Assembly (NCBI GenBank): GCA_019137255.1
Contig: WPDH01000221.1
Span: 1-64,000 of the forward strand
Reading direction: 5' to 3'
Source: Corinectria fuckeliana
Lineage: Eukaryota > Ascomycota > Sordariomycetes > Hypocreales > Nectriaceae
Length of the DNA: 64,000 nt
Shown piece by piece: positions 33,441-44,635 of this stretch. The notes under the pieces were generated by a model. That model searched no databases. It saw only the letters and a program-made list of their open reading frames with translations, and had not been told where the DNA came from. The translations under genes and the position numbers were made by a program. Each line of letters begins with the position of its first letter. Within the stretch, counting starts at the first letter, position 1.

Positions 33441-34328
33441 CTACGGTGGTGGTGCGGCAGTCTTCTTCTTCTTCTTGTCCTCAACGAGCTCGATGTGGTC
33501 CTCCGGGATATCCTTGTACTTTCCAACCAAAAACTCTTCGATTTCCTCGCTCACGTCGCCTTGCACCACAATCTCCTCTCCTCCGCTAGGAAGTTTGGTC
33601 ACCGAGGACCCAGTCGCGAATTTCTTACCGAGATCCTTCGCAACCTGGGTATAACCATTAGCAAACGGCCGCTCGCAAAGACACCACATGATATCTGGCG
33701 GCTTTAAGCAGTACGCGTACCTTTTTCAGCTCCAACCCAAACGCCTCGAGGCCTATTACAGCCGTGACGTATTTCTTCTTGTTTCGCTCGATCCTCTTGA
33801 TGGTGATCTTGCTCTGGGCAAGCTTTTCAACCTGCTTGGCCTCGGCGGCCTCGGCCTTTGCCGTCTTCTTCTGGGCGTCCTTTGCGGCTCGCTTCTGGGC
33901 CTCTACGGAGAGCGAGGCGGTCGCAGCCTCTAGGGCCTCTGCGAGACTGGTTAGCCAAGGGTCCAATCCCAAGGTGGGTTGGTGTCTAGGAGGGCGGGGA
34001 GTGTGTTTCGTACCTGCGGACCAAATTCGGTCGTACATGACGGGCTCGTTCTTCTGTAGCCATTCCTGGCACCTCCTGACGGTGCCGCCATACTCGCAGT
34101 ACTACTTGGTAATCATTAGGCTTCGGTGCTCGGGCTCGCGGGGGGGGAAGATGTAATCCCGGGTGGAAGCGAACCTCGGGGGGCAGAGTGCAAACTGGAA
34201 ACAGCACAGTCCGGTCAGTAATTGGGCCAACGAGATATAGCAGGTGCTGAGGAATAAGGAGACGTACCACCGCAGTATACTACATGTCGGCCCTGGGGCT
34301 CGCCCTCTGGTTGCTCTGTGTCTGCCAT
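33441..34328 (-). CDS. tma22: Translation machinery-associated protein Tma22 (DENR, SUI1 domain)
   Basis: Partner of Tma20/MCTS1 in 40S recycling and reinitiation. Five minus-strand exons: 34328-34268, 34194-34175, 34101-34014, 33938-33721 and 33644-33441, 196 residues, the usual size. The N-terminal zinc-binding part is assembled across exons 1-3 (VVYCGVCTLPPEYCEYGG, then CQEWLQKNEPVMYDRIW). The SUI1 fold occupies the C-terminal half: ITIKRIERNKKKYVTAVIGL, then GLELKKVAKDLGKKFATGSS, GEEIVVQGDV and VGKYKDIPEDHI. Exon 2 is only 20 bp, but both flanking introns (73 bp each, GT...AG) keep phase. Lys-rich tail KKKKKTAAPPP. Confidence 0.9.
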
Positions 34329-36028
34329 CGCGTGTAATGTGCAGACTTGGTGGACGGGAAGCTCTTGGATGGCGAGACGCGTGCCAGATCGTCAAGCCAT
34401 GGCGGGGTAAATTCCATGGAGGGGCTCGCAGCGCTGCCAGCCAGGCCCAGCGAGCGCCGGCCGGGAACGGAGCGGGTGTAGCGGGGCCGTTCTGGTAGCC
34501 TGAGGCATGAGGCTGTACGAAGTAGTCCTTGTTTACTAGTATGGATGTCTGAACGAAGTACGTACTACAGTCGAAGTCCCATCATTCAATGGATGTTACC
34601 CAACCTCTTTTCGGACGGCTCCCCAACTTGGCTGGGCGGGCTAGCCTAACCGCCGCCGATCCAGACTGTTTCTAGGGATTCAACCGCTGATGGTAACTTC
34701 GGCTACGGCTGCAATGGTGACTCTGCAGACTGGGGCGCATCGCATCTGTGTGAAGGCACTCACTTACTTACCCGCCCGTAAACTCAGAGGGACTATTGAT
34801 TTTGTCTCCTCCTCGATGGCACCATCCAAACCAGACTGACTTCCATGTTAGCGCTTGCCGCCTTCCAAACATCGATCGAAAATGGCCGCCAAAGTTGGCC
34901 CAGTCTCTCACGTGGTCATTACACACAGAGCCATTTCCACCACCAGTTTTCGTCTCCACCGACGCTGCCCAAACGCTCATGACGTTCGAGTTATCGGCAG
35001 CCCGGTCGTTCTAGGCCGCAGACTTGCATGACTTGTGTGCAATTCACCGTTCTCATCGTCCCGTCGTCATGTCCAGTCGTGTCTAGTCATGCGTTCTAGC
35101 ATCACTATCACGAACCGTCGAGAAACCGGGACATTGCAACGCCAAGCAACAGTTAGCCGCCGAGAGAGCGAGACTCGACGATTGGCTGGACCCATGTCCA
35201 CCCGGCCCAATCACCGGCCTCCATCGTCACAGTTTCGCGCGCGCCAGCCAGTCGCCATGCTACCCGGCCTTGCCTACCGTTGTCACCCCAAATATAGCAG
35301 CACGGGTTGCATCGCGATGACTTCGATGATTGGACGACGGCGGGTATTAGTCGCTCAGTAGCGGACGCGGCCAGAACGGCTATGCAGTCCACCATCCCAC
35401 TTTCATCCACCTCCACGCAACTTCCACCCACCTCCACGCAGCTTAACGCACCTTCGCGCGGCGCAGGCTGCGAGTTGGGCGCCGCCAGCATTGCCCTGCT
35501 CCATGCGCTCGCTGCCCGGTTCACCAGTCAGCTCCGTCTGGAGGCGCTGATGATGTCTTAGTCCGCCTTCCACCCGGCTCCATGCGGCCATCTCAGTCCA
35601 GGTCCGGCATTGCATCGACCCACCAAGATGCGCTCGTGGACGCTCATGGGTTCTTGGGTTCTCGACAAGGCTTGTGGGTGCCACTATCTGCAAGTGCGGA
35701 TGCGTGCCGCCCGCCGCATATCCGCTCCTGGCCTCTCCCGCCGCCTTGCGTCAGTCTCTTTAAGACTTTGCCCGTCCCCGTCCCCGGCCAGAAGCCTGGC
35801 CTCTTGCTCCGCATTCTCTTCTTCCCTTTCCAGCTCTCTGGTTGTGTCATTGCAAATCAATAGAGGCTTCGTTGACCGAAGCATCCTGTCTTTACACATA
35901 CTCTTAATACCCCGACGCCGGTCGTCGATCCACCCTACTACCGTTACAACTAATACCCTTTCGTCATCATCGTTGCGTCTTGCCGCCCGGCTTGATCAGA
36001 TATTCAGGAATACTTGATACGCGCAACA
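34329..36028. promoter_or_regulatory. Long intergenic region and leader of the methyltransferase gene
   Basis: 1.7 kb without a supported gene. The right part (about 35730-36028) is pyrimidine-rich and CCCGTCCCCG-containing, typical of a long 5' leader of a strongly expressed fungal gene. Short open frames at 35035-35693 on both strands have no recognisable domain. Confidence 0.45.
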
Positions 36029-38998
36029 ATGGCCGACACACTTCGCACAACTAGATACCAGTCCCCGGAGCCTTCGCTGGCTCGAAGGCAACGGGCCGGT
36101 CTCAACCCCATAATCGAGGAGGAAAGCGACGATGGTTTGGTTCAGAACATGAGCCACAGGGGCAGGCGGGCAGACCTGAAGATCGAGGCGTGGTTGTCTC
36201 CAATGAGCGATCACTTCCCGACGCCGAGGGGCAATCACTATCTCTCGGCTCCCGTCCTCCCCTCTTCTCCTTCGAATGACTCCTTTTCCGATGCTTCACC
36301 CACCGCTTCCAGCAACCCTTGGAACCGCGCCAGCACCGCCACTGCGGCCACCGAGTTCGAGGACCTCTACGACGTGTCGGAGGGTGAGGATGAGCTGCCC
36401 CAACTGCCCAAGCGCCTGGCATCTTTCAAGACGAGGATGGCTTTGGCAAGGCAACCCACTCCCTTGGTCATCCCCGCCACCCGCGAGAACTCCACCGAGG
36501 CATGGTCCGCCGCTGACGGACTGAAGAAGATGTCTTCTCCAGTGCCCATTACTCCCTCTGTTCAATTCACCATGTCTCCAGCCCAGGTGGAGTTTATGGG
36601 TATGCAGCAGTCCATGGAGGTCCCAACCATCTCGGCCCCCCCGTCCCTTGACGGCAGCTTGACCTCCGAGCAGCTTGCGGCCCTGAGCGCTCCGCCAACC
36701 CCCATTATGGGAAACGACGAGGTCACCACCGAGGAGGCTTGGGCCGGCGTTCAGCTTCAGCCTGGCGCTCTAGCGACGCTTCAAGCCCTGTCGACTAGCG
36801 AAGAGGACCCCCATGAGCGACCCGCCCAGGTCATCGAGATGCCCCAGCAGCTCGCACAGTCGCAGCATGTTCCTGAGATGCAACAGCAGAACCTGCGACT
36901 CGTCACCAGGTTCCAACCGCTGACCTCTCAGGCCATGGCCTTCTCCCCGGAACCTCACCGTAAGTCGCTCGCCGACTTGACGATGCTCGACATCCCGTCC
37001 CCTGGCGGCTTCTTCTCCGGCCTCTCCCCCCGGACTCGAAACACCTGGGATGTGCCTTCCAAGTCGGAGGAGACGGCTCCTCCTACCTCCACGACTGCTG
37101 AGCAGTTCTACAAGTGCCCTTGGAACGCGGGTTCCAGTGCCTCGGCCCCCCCTGTCCCCAAGCGCAAGGACACTGCCGAGGATTTCTACAGGAACGTCAA
37201 CTTCACGCCCGCTCCGACCGAGGCACAGGTCGTTGAGCACGTTGTCGAGGTGCACGACGATGACATGTCTGACGATATGCCCACTGCTCGACCCATCATT
37301 CAGCACAAGAACACCGACTCTTCGACCGAGACCGTGAAGGCTCCTGCCTCACCGGTTGCCGAAGACGCTCCGGCCGAGATTGTCGTGGACTACGACCCCA
37401 GCTACGCTCGCCAGCAGCAAGAGGAGGCTCTCTCAAACCTTGATCGCACTGAGTTGTGGCTCATGGCTCAACGATCATATCTTCGGCCCATTGATACTGA
37501 TACTACCGAGGAAGACGCTGCTTTGGACACCATCGCCGAAACTACCGAGGATGAGGAGGAAATTAAGGAGGCCAAGTTGGGTTCTCAACCTCAGTCCCAG
37601 CCTGAGCAAGCCGTCGTCGCTCTCAAGAAGACAGTCCGCTTCTCTAACCTCATCTCCACCTCCGATCATCCCAAGCGCCTTCCCTCCGTGCTCGCTCGCC
37701 AGGAGTCGGCTTACTACCGCGCGTTCCAGGACTACATCATCCGCACTCAGCGCCAGGACGTGTTTGTCCACCAGCTCGCCCGCTTCGAGGCCCTCCAAGC
37801 CCAGCGAGTTTCGCTCCCCGACTCCCACCGCAACCAGCTCCTCGGCAAGTACCAACTCAGCGTCGTTCCCCAGTCCGCCAAGAAGCGTCTCAGCACCAAT
37901 GTCGTCCGTGGCGACGACGATTTGACCGATGACCCCGAGAAGCTGCGTCACGAGAAGGAAGTCGAGGCCATGAACCAGATGACCGTCTCGACCTGGCATG
38001 TCGCTGCCATGAAGATGCTCAACGGTGGCCGACTGATTTCCGCCCCGGTCACCAAGCGTCTCGCTCGCCTCTCCCGCATGGCTCCTGGCAAGGACGGCAT
38101 GACCCGCGATCGCGCGCGGATCCTTGATCTCGGTGGACAGTCCACCTGCGACTGGGCCTGGCACTGTGCCCTCCAGTTCCCCAACACCAAGATCTACACC
38201 GTCACCACGAAGACTGTTCGTCAGCTCTCCAACGCCAACATCCGAGGCCCCCCCAACCACCGCCAGGTGGCTGTTGAACGATTGACTCGCCTCCCATTTG
38301 CAGATGACCAGTTCGATCTCATCTCTGCCCGGGAGCTTCATAGCATCCTCAAGCTATTTGGCGAGAATGGTGAGGACGAATGGGACAGCTGCCTCAAGGA
38401 GTGCATGCGCGTGCTGAAGCCCGGTGGCTACCTCGAGTTCTCGCTCCTAGATTCCGACATCATCAACGCTGGCCCAGTCGGCCTGGCCAAGAGCGTGGAG
38501 TTCGGCTTCTCCCTCAAGACTCTCGGCTACGACCCCAACCCGACCAAGCTTTGGCTAGGCCGTCTAGCTCGAGCTGGCTTCCAAGATACCCGACGTGCCT
38601 GGGTGTGCCTGCCCATGGGTGCTAAGCGAAACATCCACAAGCCCCCTACACCACCCCTGAAGGATAGCCCCAACGGCCAGGACGTCAAGACATGCCAGCT
38701 CGATGCTATCGTGATGGGCAGCAGCGATGACATCGCGAGCGTGTGCAGCGTGGTCGGTGGATGGAGCTGGGAGCGATGGCTCCTCCGATGCGAGATGGAG
38801 AAGGTTTCCGGCGAGTTGCGACTTGCCGACACGGTGACTGCCGGCGCTGCCATGGAAGAGGCTGGCAAGTGCCTCGAGGGCGTTCCCGCGGTGATTGAGG
38901 AGGGACGAAACTGCAAGGCCGGATACAGGATGCTCAATGGCTTCGCCATGAAGCCCAAGGCAGGCACTGAAGTGATCCAGATTGCTCTGGAGGGTTAA
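36029..38998 (+). CDS. Large protein with C-terminal SAM-dependent methyltransferase domain
   Basis: Single exon, 989 residues from ATG 36029. Residues 1 to about 500 are predicted disordered: Ser/Pro/Thr-rich with acidic patches and many SP/TP sites. A helical region (RRLPSVLARQESAYYRAFQDYIIRTQRQ class, about 550-610) precedes a class I methyltransferase fold at about 690-860: motif I ARILDLGGQST, an acidic post-I strand region, LPFADDQFDLISARELHS (motif II) and MRVLKPGGYLEFSLLD (motif III). Fungal proteins of this architecture are widespread in Sordariomycetes but I cannot give a validated substrate; a LaeA-type regulator is possible only by fold. Codon use is strongly GC-biased, unlike the accessory genes to the left. 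Confidence 0.75.
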   Translation: MADTLRTTRYQSPEPSLARRQRAGLNPIIEEESDDGLVQNMSHRGRRADLKIEAWLSPMSDHFPTPRGNHYLSAPVLPSSPSNDSFSDASPTASSNPWNRASTATAATEFEDLYDVSEGEDELPQLPKRLASFKTRMALARQPTPLVIPATRENSTEAWSAADGLKKMSSPVPITPSVQFTMSPAQVEFMGMQQSMEVPTISAPPSLDGSLTSEQLAALSAPPTPIMGNDEVTTEEAWAGVQLQPGALATLQALSTSEEDPHERPAQVIEMPQQLAQSQHVPEMQQQNLRLVTRFQPLTSQAMAFSPEPHRKSLADLTMLDIPSPGGFFSGLSPRTRNTWDVPSKSEETAPPTSTTAEQFYKCPWNAGSSASAPPVPKRKDTAEDFYRNVNFTPAPTEAQVVEHVVEVHDDDMSDDMPTARPIIQHKNTDSSTETVKAPASPVAEDAPAEIVVDYDPSYARQQQEEALSNLDRTELWLMAQRSYLRPIDTDTTEEDAALDTIAETTEDEEEIKEAKLGSQPQSQPEQAVVALKKTVRFSNLISTSDHPKRLPSVLARQESAYYRAFQDYIIRTQRQDVFVHQLARFEALQAQRVSLPDSHRNQLLGKYQLSVVPQSAKKRLSTNVVRGDDDLTDDPEKLRHEKEVEAMNQMTVSTWHVAAMKMLNGGRLISAPVTKRLARLSRMAPGKDGMTRDRARILDLGGQSTCDWAWHCALQFPNTKIYTVTTKTVRQLSNANIRGPPNHRQVAVERLTRLPFADDQFDLISARELHSILKLFGENGEDEWDSCLKECMRVLKPGGYLEFSLLDSDIINAGPVGLAKSVEFGFSLKTLGYDPNPTKLWLGRLARAGFQDTRRAWVCLPMGAKRNIHKPPTPPLKDSPNGQDVKTCQLDAIVMGSSDDIASVCSVVGGWSWERWLLRCEMEKVSGELRLADTVTAGAAMEEAGKCLEGVPAVIEEGRNCKAGYRMLNGFAMKPKAGTEVIQIALEG

Positions 38999-39939
38999 TA
39001 TGGCAGACAATTGGAGTTTGACACTCCTGGAGGATCTCTTTTGTTGGCATGCACTCTCACGACTTATTAGGCAGAGACGATTTTGTTTTTTCGGGGGAGT
39101 ATATAGGGATGAGGCAGGCATAGCGCCTAGGATCATGATGGGGTAATGTCGTCTGTATTGGTGGATGTTAAGCCATTGCGATCTTTCGGGGTAATTAATT
39201 ACCCTCCTGGCGAATGGGGTTTGGATACCATTTCATACACTTGCACATACTGCTGGAAACGGTGCGGAACATGGGATGTTCTCGACACTTGGGCCTCAAT
39301 ACATACAAAGCTGATGAAAAGGATGAAACTGAAGAATGAGAAGTGTGATCATGTCTTGACACGAATATTTATAGGTTAATCGGCTTTGGCCAATGTCTTG
39401 TCAGCTAAGTAGATGAAGGCAACGCAGTGGATTATGCATGATGGAAATTTTAAAGTGTGAATCTATACAAACAGCTTCACCTTATGTAGTCGTCATGATT
39501 CCCCCGCTCTTTGGATGATGGAAACCCTGCTCGCAGTATAACGTAGGATACAATGCCAATTGCCATTGCGATACAAATCTTGTTGTATTTTGTTTCACCA
39601 AGTGTTATACGATGGATATATAGACAAAACAAAACAAGTAAGCTCATGACGTATCTGGATGACTTCCGAGCTGAATTTGGGCGTCGGCTTGGGGATGTAG
39701 GTCTAGGGTAGGCTGGGACTGACTCGGCATTACGGGTGGTGACATAAGAACACTCCGGGGGTGGGGCATCACACGGCAACCGCCGACTCTGGAAAAAACG
39801 GGACCCATCGACGACAGCTTCATCCCACAGCTCCCAACGCCATTCATCAATCACCCGGACGAGCCTGCGACCGACAAACCTGTCACACCTGGCACCTCGA
39901 ATCGATTCTAGGTCGCACCCGCACACCTTCGCACTCACA
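38999..39939. other. Intergenic
   Basis: 3' region of the methyltransferase gene and promoter of the prohibitin gene. Short open frames (for example 39146-39379 plus) show no domain features. Confidence 0.45.
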
Positions 39940-41018
39940 ATGTCGCAGAACAACTGGCAGGAGGAGGCCATGCGTCGCCTTCGCCAGATGCAGCAGACTG
40001 GTGGCGGCCGCGGCGGCCCTCAGATGCCCCGGGCTGCGGGCGGTGCCATCTTCGGCGGCATCCTGCTCGCCGGCGGCGCGATGCTCCTGTCCAACTCGCT
40101 CTTCAACGTCGACGGTGGCCAGCGCGCCATCAAGTACCAGAGGCTAAGCGGCGTGAGCAAGGAGATCTACAACGAAGGTGAGTCCGCCCCTCGGAGGAAC
40201 CGGGATGCAGGGTGGCGATGGGAATTGTAGCTGACCGCGGGGATGGTTTTCCAGGAACGCACATCAACATCCCCTGGTTCGAGACCCCAATCGTGTACGA
40301 CGTGCGAGCGAAGCCGCGCAATGTCGCCTCGTTGACCGGCACGAAGGACCTGCAGATGGTCAACATCACCTGCCGTGTGCTCTCCCGGCCCCAGATCGAT
40401 GCTCTGCCCCAGATCTACCGAACGCTGGGCGTCGACTACGACGAGCGAGTGCTGCCCTCGATTGTCAACGAGGTGCTGAAGAGTGTCGTTGCTCAGTTCA
40501 ATGCCAGCCAGCTCATCACCCAGCGAGAGATGGTCGCCAAGCTGGTGCGAGAGAACCTCTCCCGCCGAGCTGCCCGATTCAACATCCTCCTCGACGATGT
40601 TTCCCTCACGGTATGGATACAACACCCCCCTCCGTCCGATGGTGACTCGTTGCTAGTTAATCGTCCGACTAACAAATGACCACAGCACCTCGCCTTCTCT
40701 CCTGAATTTACCGCCGCCGTCGAAGCCAAGCAGGTGGCCCAACAGGAGGCCCAGCGCGCCGCCTTCGTCGTCGACAAGGCCCGACAGGAGAAGCAGGCCA
40801 TGGTCGTCAAGGCCCAAGGTGAGGCCCGCTCCGCCGAGCTGATTGGCGAGGCCATCAAGAAGAACAAGGCGTACGTGGAGCTCAAGAAGATTGAGAATGC
40901 CCGGTTCATTGCTCAGCAAATGCTGGAGTCGGGCTCCAAGAACCGGCTGCTGCTCGACTCAGAGGGCCTGGGCCTCAATGTCTTTGACACGTCGTCGGAC
41001 AGGAAGGAAGGCAACTGA
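39940..41018 (+). CDS. phb2: Prohibitin-2
   Basis: Inner mitochondrial membrane SPFH protein that forms rings with Phb1 and stabilises respiratory chain subunits and cristae. Exons 39940-40177, 40255-40610 and 40686-41018, 308 residues; introns of 77 and 75 bp with CTGAC or pyrimidine-rich 3' ends. An N-terminal hydrophobic anchor lies at about 33-52 (GGAIFGGILLAGGAMLLSN), followed by NVDGGQRAIKYQRLSGV, THINIPWFETPIVYDVRAKP, ASLTGTKDLQMVNITCRV and the coiled-coil KQVAQQEAQRAAFVVDKA. All are diagnostic of Phb2 rather than Phb1. Confidence 0.95.
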
Positions 41019-41543
41019 GCAAGGCTGGTCGGCTGGCGGTTGAGGAAAACGGGATGGAAGGAGATATGGTTACCGGTGCGTAACCGGGGTTGGCACTAAT
41101 CTCCACTGTATGTCTATTGCGAGGATGGAATGTATTATAGGAATACCAGGTAGCAAAGCTTGACTGCCTAATCCAACCTTTTTACGAAATAGTGTAGTGT
41201 GCAGTCTATTAGAGTCGAGTTGATTGTCGTTGTGATCCTTGGTCATCACGTCGCACCTAGATCCTACTTACCTTAGGTACTAGATATGTAAGGTAGGTAG
41301 TACTCCGGTGCCTGCAGTATTTTAGCACAAGTTTAGCCGCCCCTCCTCGACCAAGCAACCCCACCATCAATCAATCAGTCAGCCTAACCCACCATCGCTG
41401 CCTCCTCGCATCAGCCTTGCGCAACGCATCTTCCACTTGGATAACACGCCGACTACGTCACGACAAGCTCTCCGCTTCGAAACAGCTCTGCCCTCTTAAC
41501 AGAACCAATCCGAAGTCGTGCACTCGCAGTCTCAGCCGCCACC
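41019..41543. other. Intergenic between phb2 and the NEDD8 gene
   Basis: Contains short palindromic CCTTAGGTAC-type words at about 41270-41300 and a pyrimidine-rich leader before 41544. No gene seen. Confidence 0.4.
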
Positions 41544-42038
41544 ATGTTGATCAAGTGCGTGAAACCATCGACAGCCTGCCTGTCTTCCCCCTCGATAGTG
41601 GACCAGATGGATGAGCTAACAGTTGCGCTGCACAAGGGTCCGAACGCTGACCGGGAAGGAGATTGAGCTCGACATCGAGATGGACTACAAGGTATTTCGC
41701 GCCCTGGTCGTGAAGCCGAGAGTCTTGGATATTGACCGTCATCGCAGGTCTCGCAGATCAAGGAGAAGGTCGAGGAGAAGGAGGGCATCCCTCCCGTCCA
41801 GCAGCGTCTGATCCACGGCGGCAAGCAAATGTACGACCTCTCTTCCCACCTCTTTATCCCCTCTCTGCGTACACGTCGCCATCACCCCCACTCGGCGGGA
41901 CAGACGGAACGACTCAGAGCTGACTGATCACGCACCCGTAGGACCGACGACAAGACCGCCGCCGAGTACAACCTGGTCGCCGGCGACACCCTGCATCTCG
42001 TTCTCGCCCTTAGGGGGGGACGATACATGGCCTGCTGA
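41544..42038 (+). CDS. rub1: Ubiquitin-like modifier NEDD8/Rub1
   Basis: Cullin modifier that activates SCF-type ubiquitin ligases. Four exons: 41544-41554, 41637-41691, 41748-41830 and 41942-42038, 81 residues. The spliced product runs from MLIKVRTLTGKEIELDIE through GIPPVQQRLIHGGKQMTDDK to LVLALRGG. Ala72 (LALRGG) distinguishes NEDD8 from ubiquitin, which has Arg there. After Gly75-Gly76 a five-residue tail RYMAC must be removed by a processing protease before conjugation. Exon 1 encodes only 11 bases; intron 1 (82 bp) has a GTGCGT donor and CTAAC branch, intron 3 is 111 bp. Length equals that of human NEDD8 precursor. Confidence 0.95.
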
Positions 42039-42647
42039 TGGGGGGAAGGCTGAGGGATGAATGCTCGTCGAAATCCAAATCCCGACGACGACGCATGGAG
42101 AAACGAACCCAAAGAGATGGTGGTGAATGGTCGACGAGACGCGGAGGCTGCATTTTCGGGCGTTGGGCGGGACGACACGACACGACACGACATTCACGAT
42201 ATTTGTGCAGGCGGAACGGATGCCGGGTCTCATGTAGAGATGGTCGGTAGTCCTGCGAGATTTTACAAAAGGGACCGCGCCCCTGTGCATGTGGATTGTT
42301 GATACCCCCAGACTTGCCTGAATAAGTTGGCCATGATGCGGCTTCCAGTCATTTGCATTCAAACTTGCCGCTATCCATCGAAGACCAAATGTGTCTGTCT
42401 CTGCGCTCTACCGACAACAGTTCGCACCATCCTTATACAGATCATCGCCAATGTGTAGTTTATTCCGTTCCCAAAGCCCATTCCCATATCCATCTCGCTG
42501 TCTGTCTGCCATGTAATAATATACCTACCCAGGCCAGCTCCCACTTCCCAATGCCATAAGACTCCTCCCATGACCACCCGAAACAAGTGAAAACAGAACG
42601 AGAAAAACACCTCTCAACAGCTACCAAAGACCAGGGTAAAATGTTCC
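42039..42647. other. Intergenic between convergent NEDD8 and elongin A genes
   Basis: 3' untranslated regions of two convergent genes. A run of CACGACACGACACGACA-like short repeats lies at about 42173-42193. No gene supported. Confidence 0.45.
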
Positions 42648-43850
42648 TTAAGCTCTCTTCTTGCGTTTCATGAAGATATCCACAGCCTTCCTCTTGCGCG
42701 GCGGTGCCAGCGGAGGAGGTGCGGCGACGCCAGGGACGAGCGGTGGTGACGAGGGCATAGGAGGCAGAGAACGCTGTGAGGGCGGGGCCGTCTCAGCAGA
42801 CTCAGAAGATCGCGCAAGCCTTGGAGGAGAGGCGGCGCCAGGTGTTGTGGTTTGTGTTTTGGTAGCGCTGGACCTGTAGCTGTTAGATAGGATGCCCGGA
42901 CGCTTAGTGGTGGCCCTCGATGCGGAACTCGTCCAAGACGGCTGGTTCTTAGTCGGGCTCGATGACGACGACGAGAGTGCTGGAGCTGGTCTCTTCTTGA
43001 GTAGTGATGTGGCCGATGCCTTTGCGAACGTCTTTGGGGGTGGAGCTCGAGCCGGAGGTTGCTCCTCGTCATCAAACAGCTCGTCATCGTCATCATCTTC
43101 GTCGGAGTCCGAGAGGAACGTGGCTCGCTCCTCGTGCTCCATCACGGCCGAGGAAGGTTGGGAGACCCTGGGAGTTGGTCGATAGACGGGCTGGGCGGCT
43201 CGGCGGTAGTCGTTCAGCATGGCTGCAGGCGCCTTACTCGGTCGAGTCAGGGCTGCGGGACCCCGAACTGGCCGCGACAGTGCCCCGTGGATGCTGGCAA
43301 TCTCCTTGACTTCGCGCCGCACCTTTCTCATGACGCTGGCGCCGTTGGCCGTCTTGGTACGACTGCCTCTGGCGAAGGCGAGAGTGCTGGTGGTGGTATC
43401 GCGAGGACCCCATCCTCGCTTGGGGCCGACTCTCCCAACGCGAGGCAGCAGCTTCCTGTCGACGATCCTGCTCGTGTTGTTTTCCTTCTTCTCCTTGAGG
43501 CCGGCGAGCGCGTTCATGAGCTTGGCCTCGCTCTCCTGGAGGGCATGGTCGTGATCCTTCTTGTACTTCTCCCACACGCGGTACCACTTCTTGGGGTTCG
43601 AGGGCTTGTATGCCTTGGACTTGTACTCCATGGGGAACTCGCGCTCGATGATCTTGAGCCAGATCTCGCCCGTCTCGCCGTCGACCTGCGGGGAGTTGAG
43701 CTCGATCTGGCGGAGCTGGTGGGCGTTGTCGACCTTGAGGAGGATGTGGCGGACGTTTTCGTACGGGAGGTAGTCGCCGACGCCTTCGAGTTCGCGGATG
43801 TTCTTGATGCAGGCCGCCGTGGCGAGCTCCATCAGGGATTTGACGGGCAT
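42648..43850 (-). CDS. ela1: Elongin A (RNA polymerase II elongation factor SIII subunit A)
   Basis: Binds elongin C through an N-terminal BC-box/F-box-like region; in fungi the complex with Cul3 and Elc1 ubiquitinates stalled RNA polymerase II. Single exon, 400 residues. The N-terminal 110 residues match the elongin A domain: SLMELATAACIKNIRELEGV, GDYLPYENVRHILLKV, QLRQIELNSPQ and WLKIIEREFP followed by KWYRVWEKYKKDHD. A basic coiled segment and a long Ser/Pro-rich disordered tail follow, with an acidic patch (SDSDEDDDDDELFDDEE) and a C-terminal basic stretch (PPRKRKAVDIFMKRKKRA) that is a likely nuclear localisation signal. Confidence 0.92.
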   Translation of the reverse strand: MPVKSLMELATAACIKNIRELEGVGDYLPYENVRHILLKVDNAHQLRQIELNSPQVDGETGEIWLKIIEREFPMEYKSKAYKPSNPKKWYRVWEKYKKDHDHALQESEAKLMNALAGLKEKKENNTSRIVDRKLLPRVGRVGPKRGWGPRDTTTSTLAFARGSRTKTANGASVMRKVRREVKEIASIHGALSRPVRGPAALTRPSKAPAAMLNDYRRAAQPVYRPTPRVSQPSSAVMEHEERATFLSDSDEDDDDDELFDDEEQPPARAPPPKTFAKASATSLLKKRPAPALSSSSSSPTKNQPSWTSSASRATTKRPGILSNSYRSSATKTQTTTPGAASPPRLARSSESAETAPPSQRSLPPMPSSPPLVPGVAAPPPLAPPRKRKAVDIFMKRKKRA

Positions 43851-44635
43851 CTTGGACGGTTGGATGAGGGGACGAGGGGAGAGAGCGGAATTGGACGGGG
43901 CTAGAAGGTTAGATCTGTAGCGCGATACGATTCGGCTTCTTTATTTCGACGTGGTTGGAAGCTGGATGGAGATGTTCGACTTGGATGCTGACGGGCTCAT
44001 GGTCTCGGGACTGAGTAATGGCGGTGCTAGGGAGAACCTAGATATCTAACAAATCGGAGAAAGGGAAAGTTTGGATATCCAACTGTCCATCCGGGCTCCT
44101 CCGCTACAAGGCCGTTCTTGTTCCGGACGAGGCTCTTTGTGCGTTCATCGAGTCTAGATTTGACAACGTTACTCCGTTGTAGGCTATTACTTAGGTAGAT
44201 ACTAGTAGGTATTCGAGGCTGTCCCGAGGCCTGCGAAGTATCTACTTCGCACGTTAGTACTCCGTACCGCTGGGACCAACACCGCTAGTCCTAAATGATA
44301 GGTGGGTTTAAGCCACATTGGAAGTTAGCGTCGAATCACCAACCTTTGCGGGTCACCTTGGAAGCTCGCCTGGCCCGTGCGCAGGAACCTCTTTGGACGC
44401 TGGATTCCAGGTCCCATTTCGTCACTGCAGCCTTATTAATGAACGTCCCTCCATCCTTTGCCTTCTCATGCCTCTTTGTCCATCTTAACCCTCAAACACA
44501 CATACACACACACAAACGGACGCGCTCTCTCACGCTCACATACCCGCATACAACCGAATCGACCCGACACGCCTCAGCAGAATCCCAGAGAGTCTGGTTC
44601 AGTTGCATACTCGCTACAATCAGCGTTGACGCACC
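43851..44635. promoter_or_regulatory. Divergent promoter region of ela1 and the TFIIF-beta gene
   Basis: 785 bp between divergent start codons. A (CA)n-rich leader lies at about 44495-44515 just upstream of the TFIIF-beta ATG. No further element can be named. Confidence 0.45.

Noticed and set aside
37475..38341. 288-codon minus-strand frame within the methyltransferase gene
   Set aside because: Antisense of conserved methyltransferase motifs; no domain character of its own.
43059..43904. 281-codon plus-strand frame opposite elongin A
   Set aside because: Antisense shadow; the elongin A domain on the minus strand is unambiguous.
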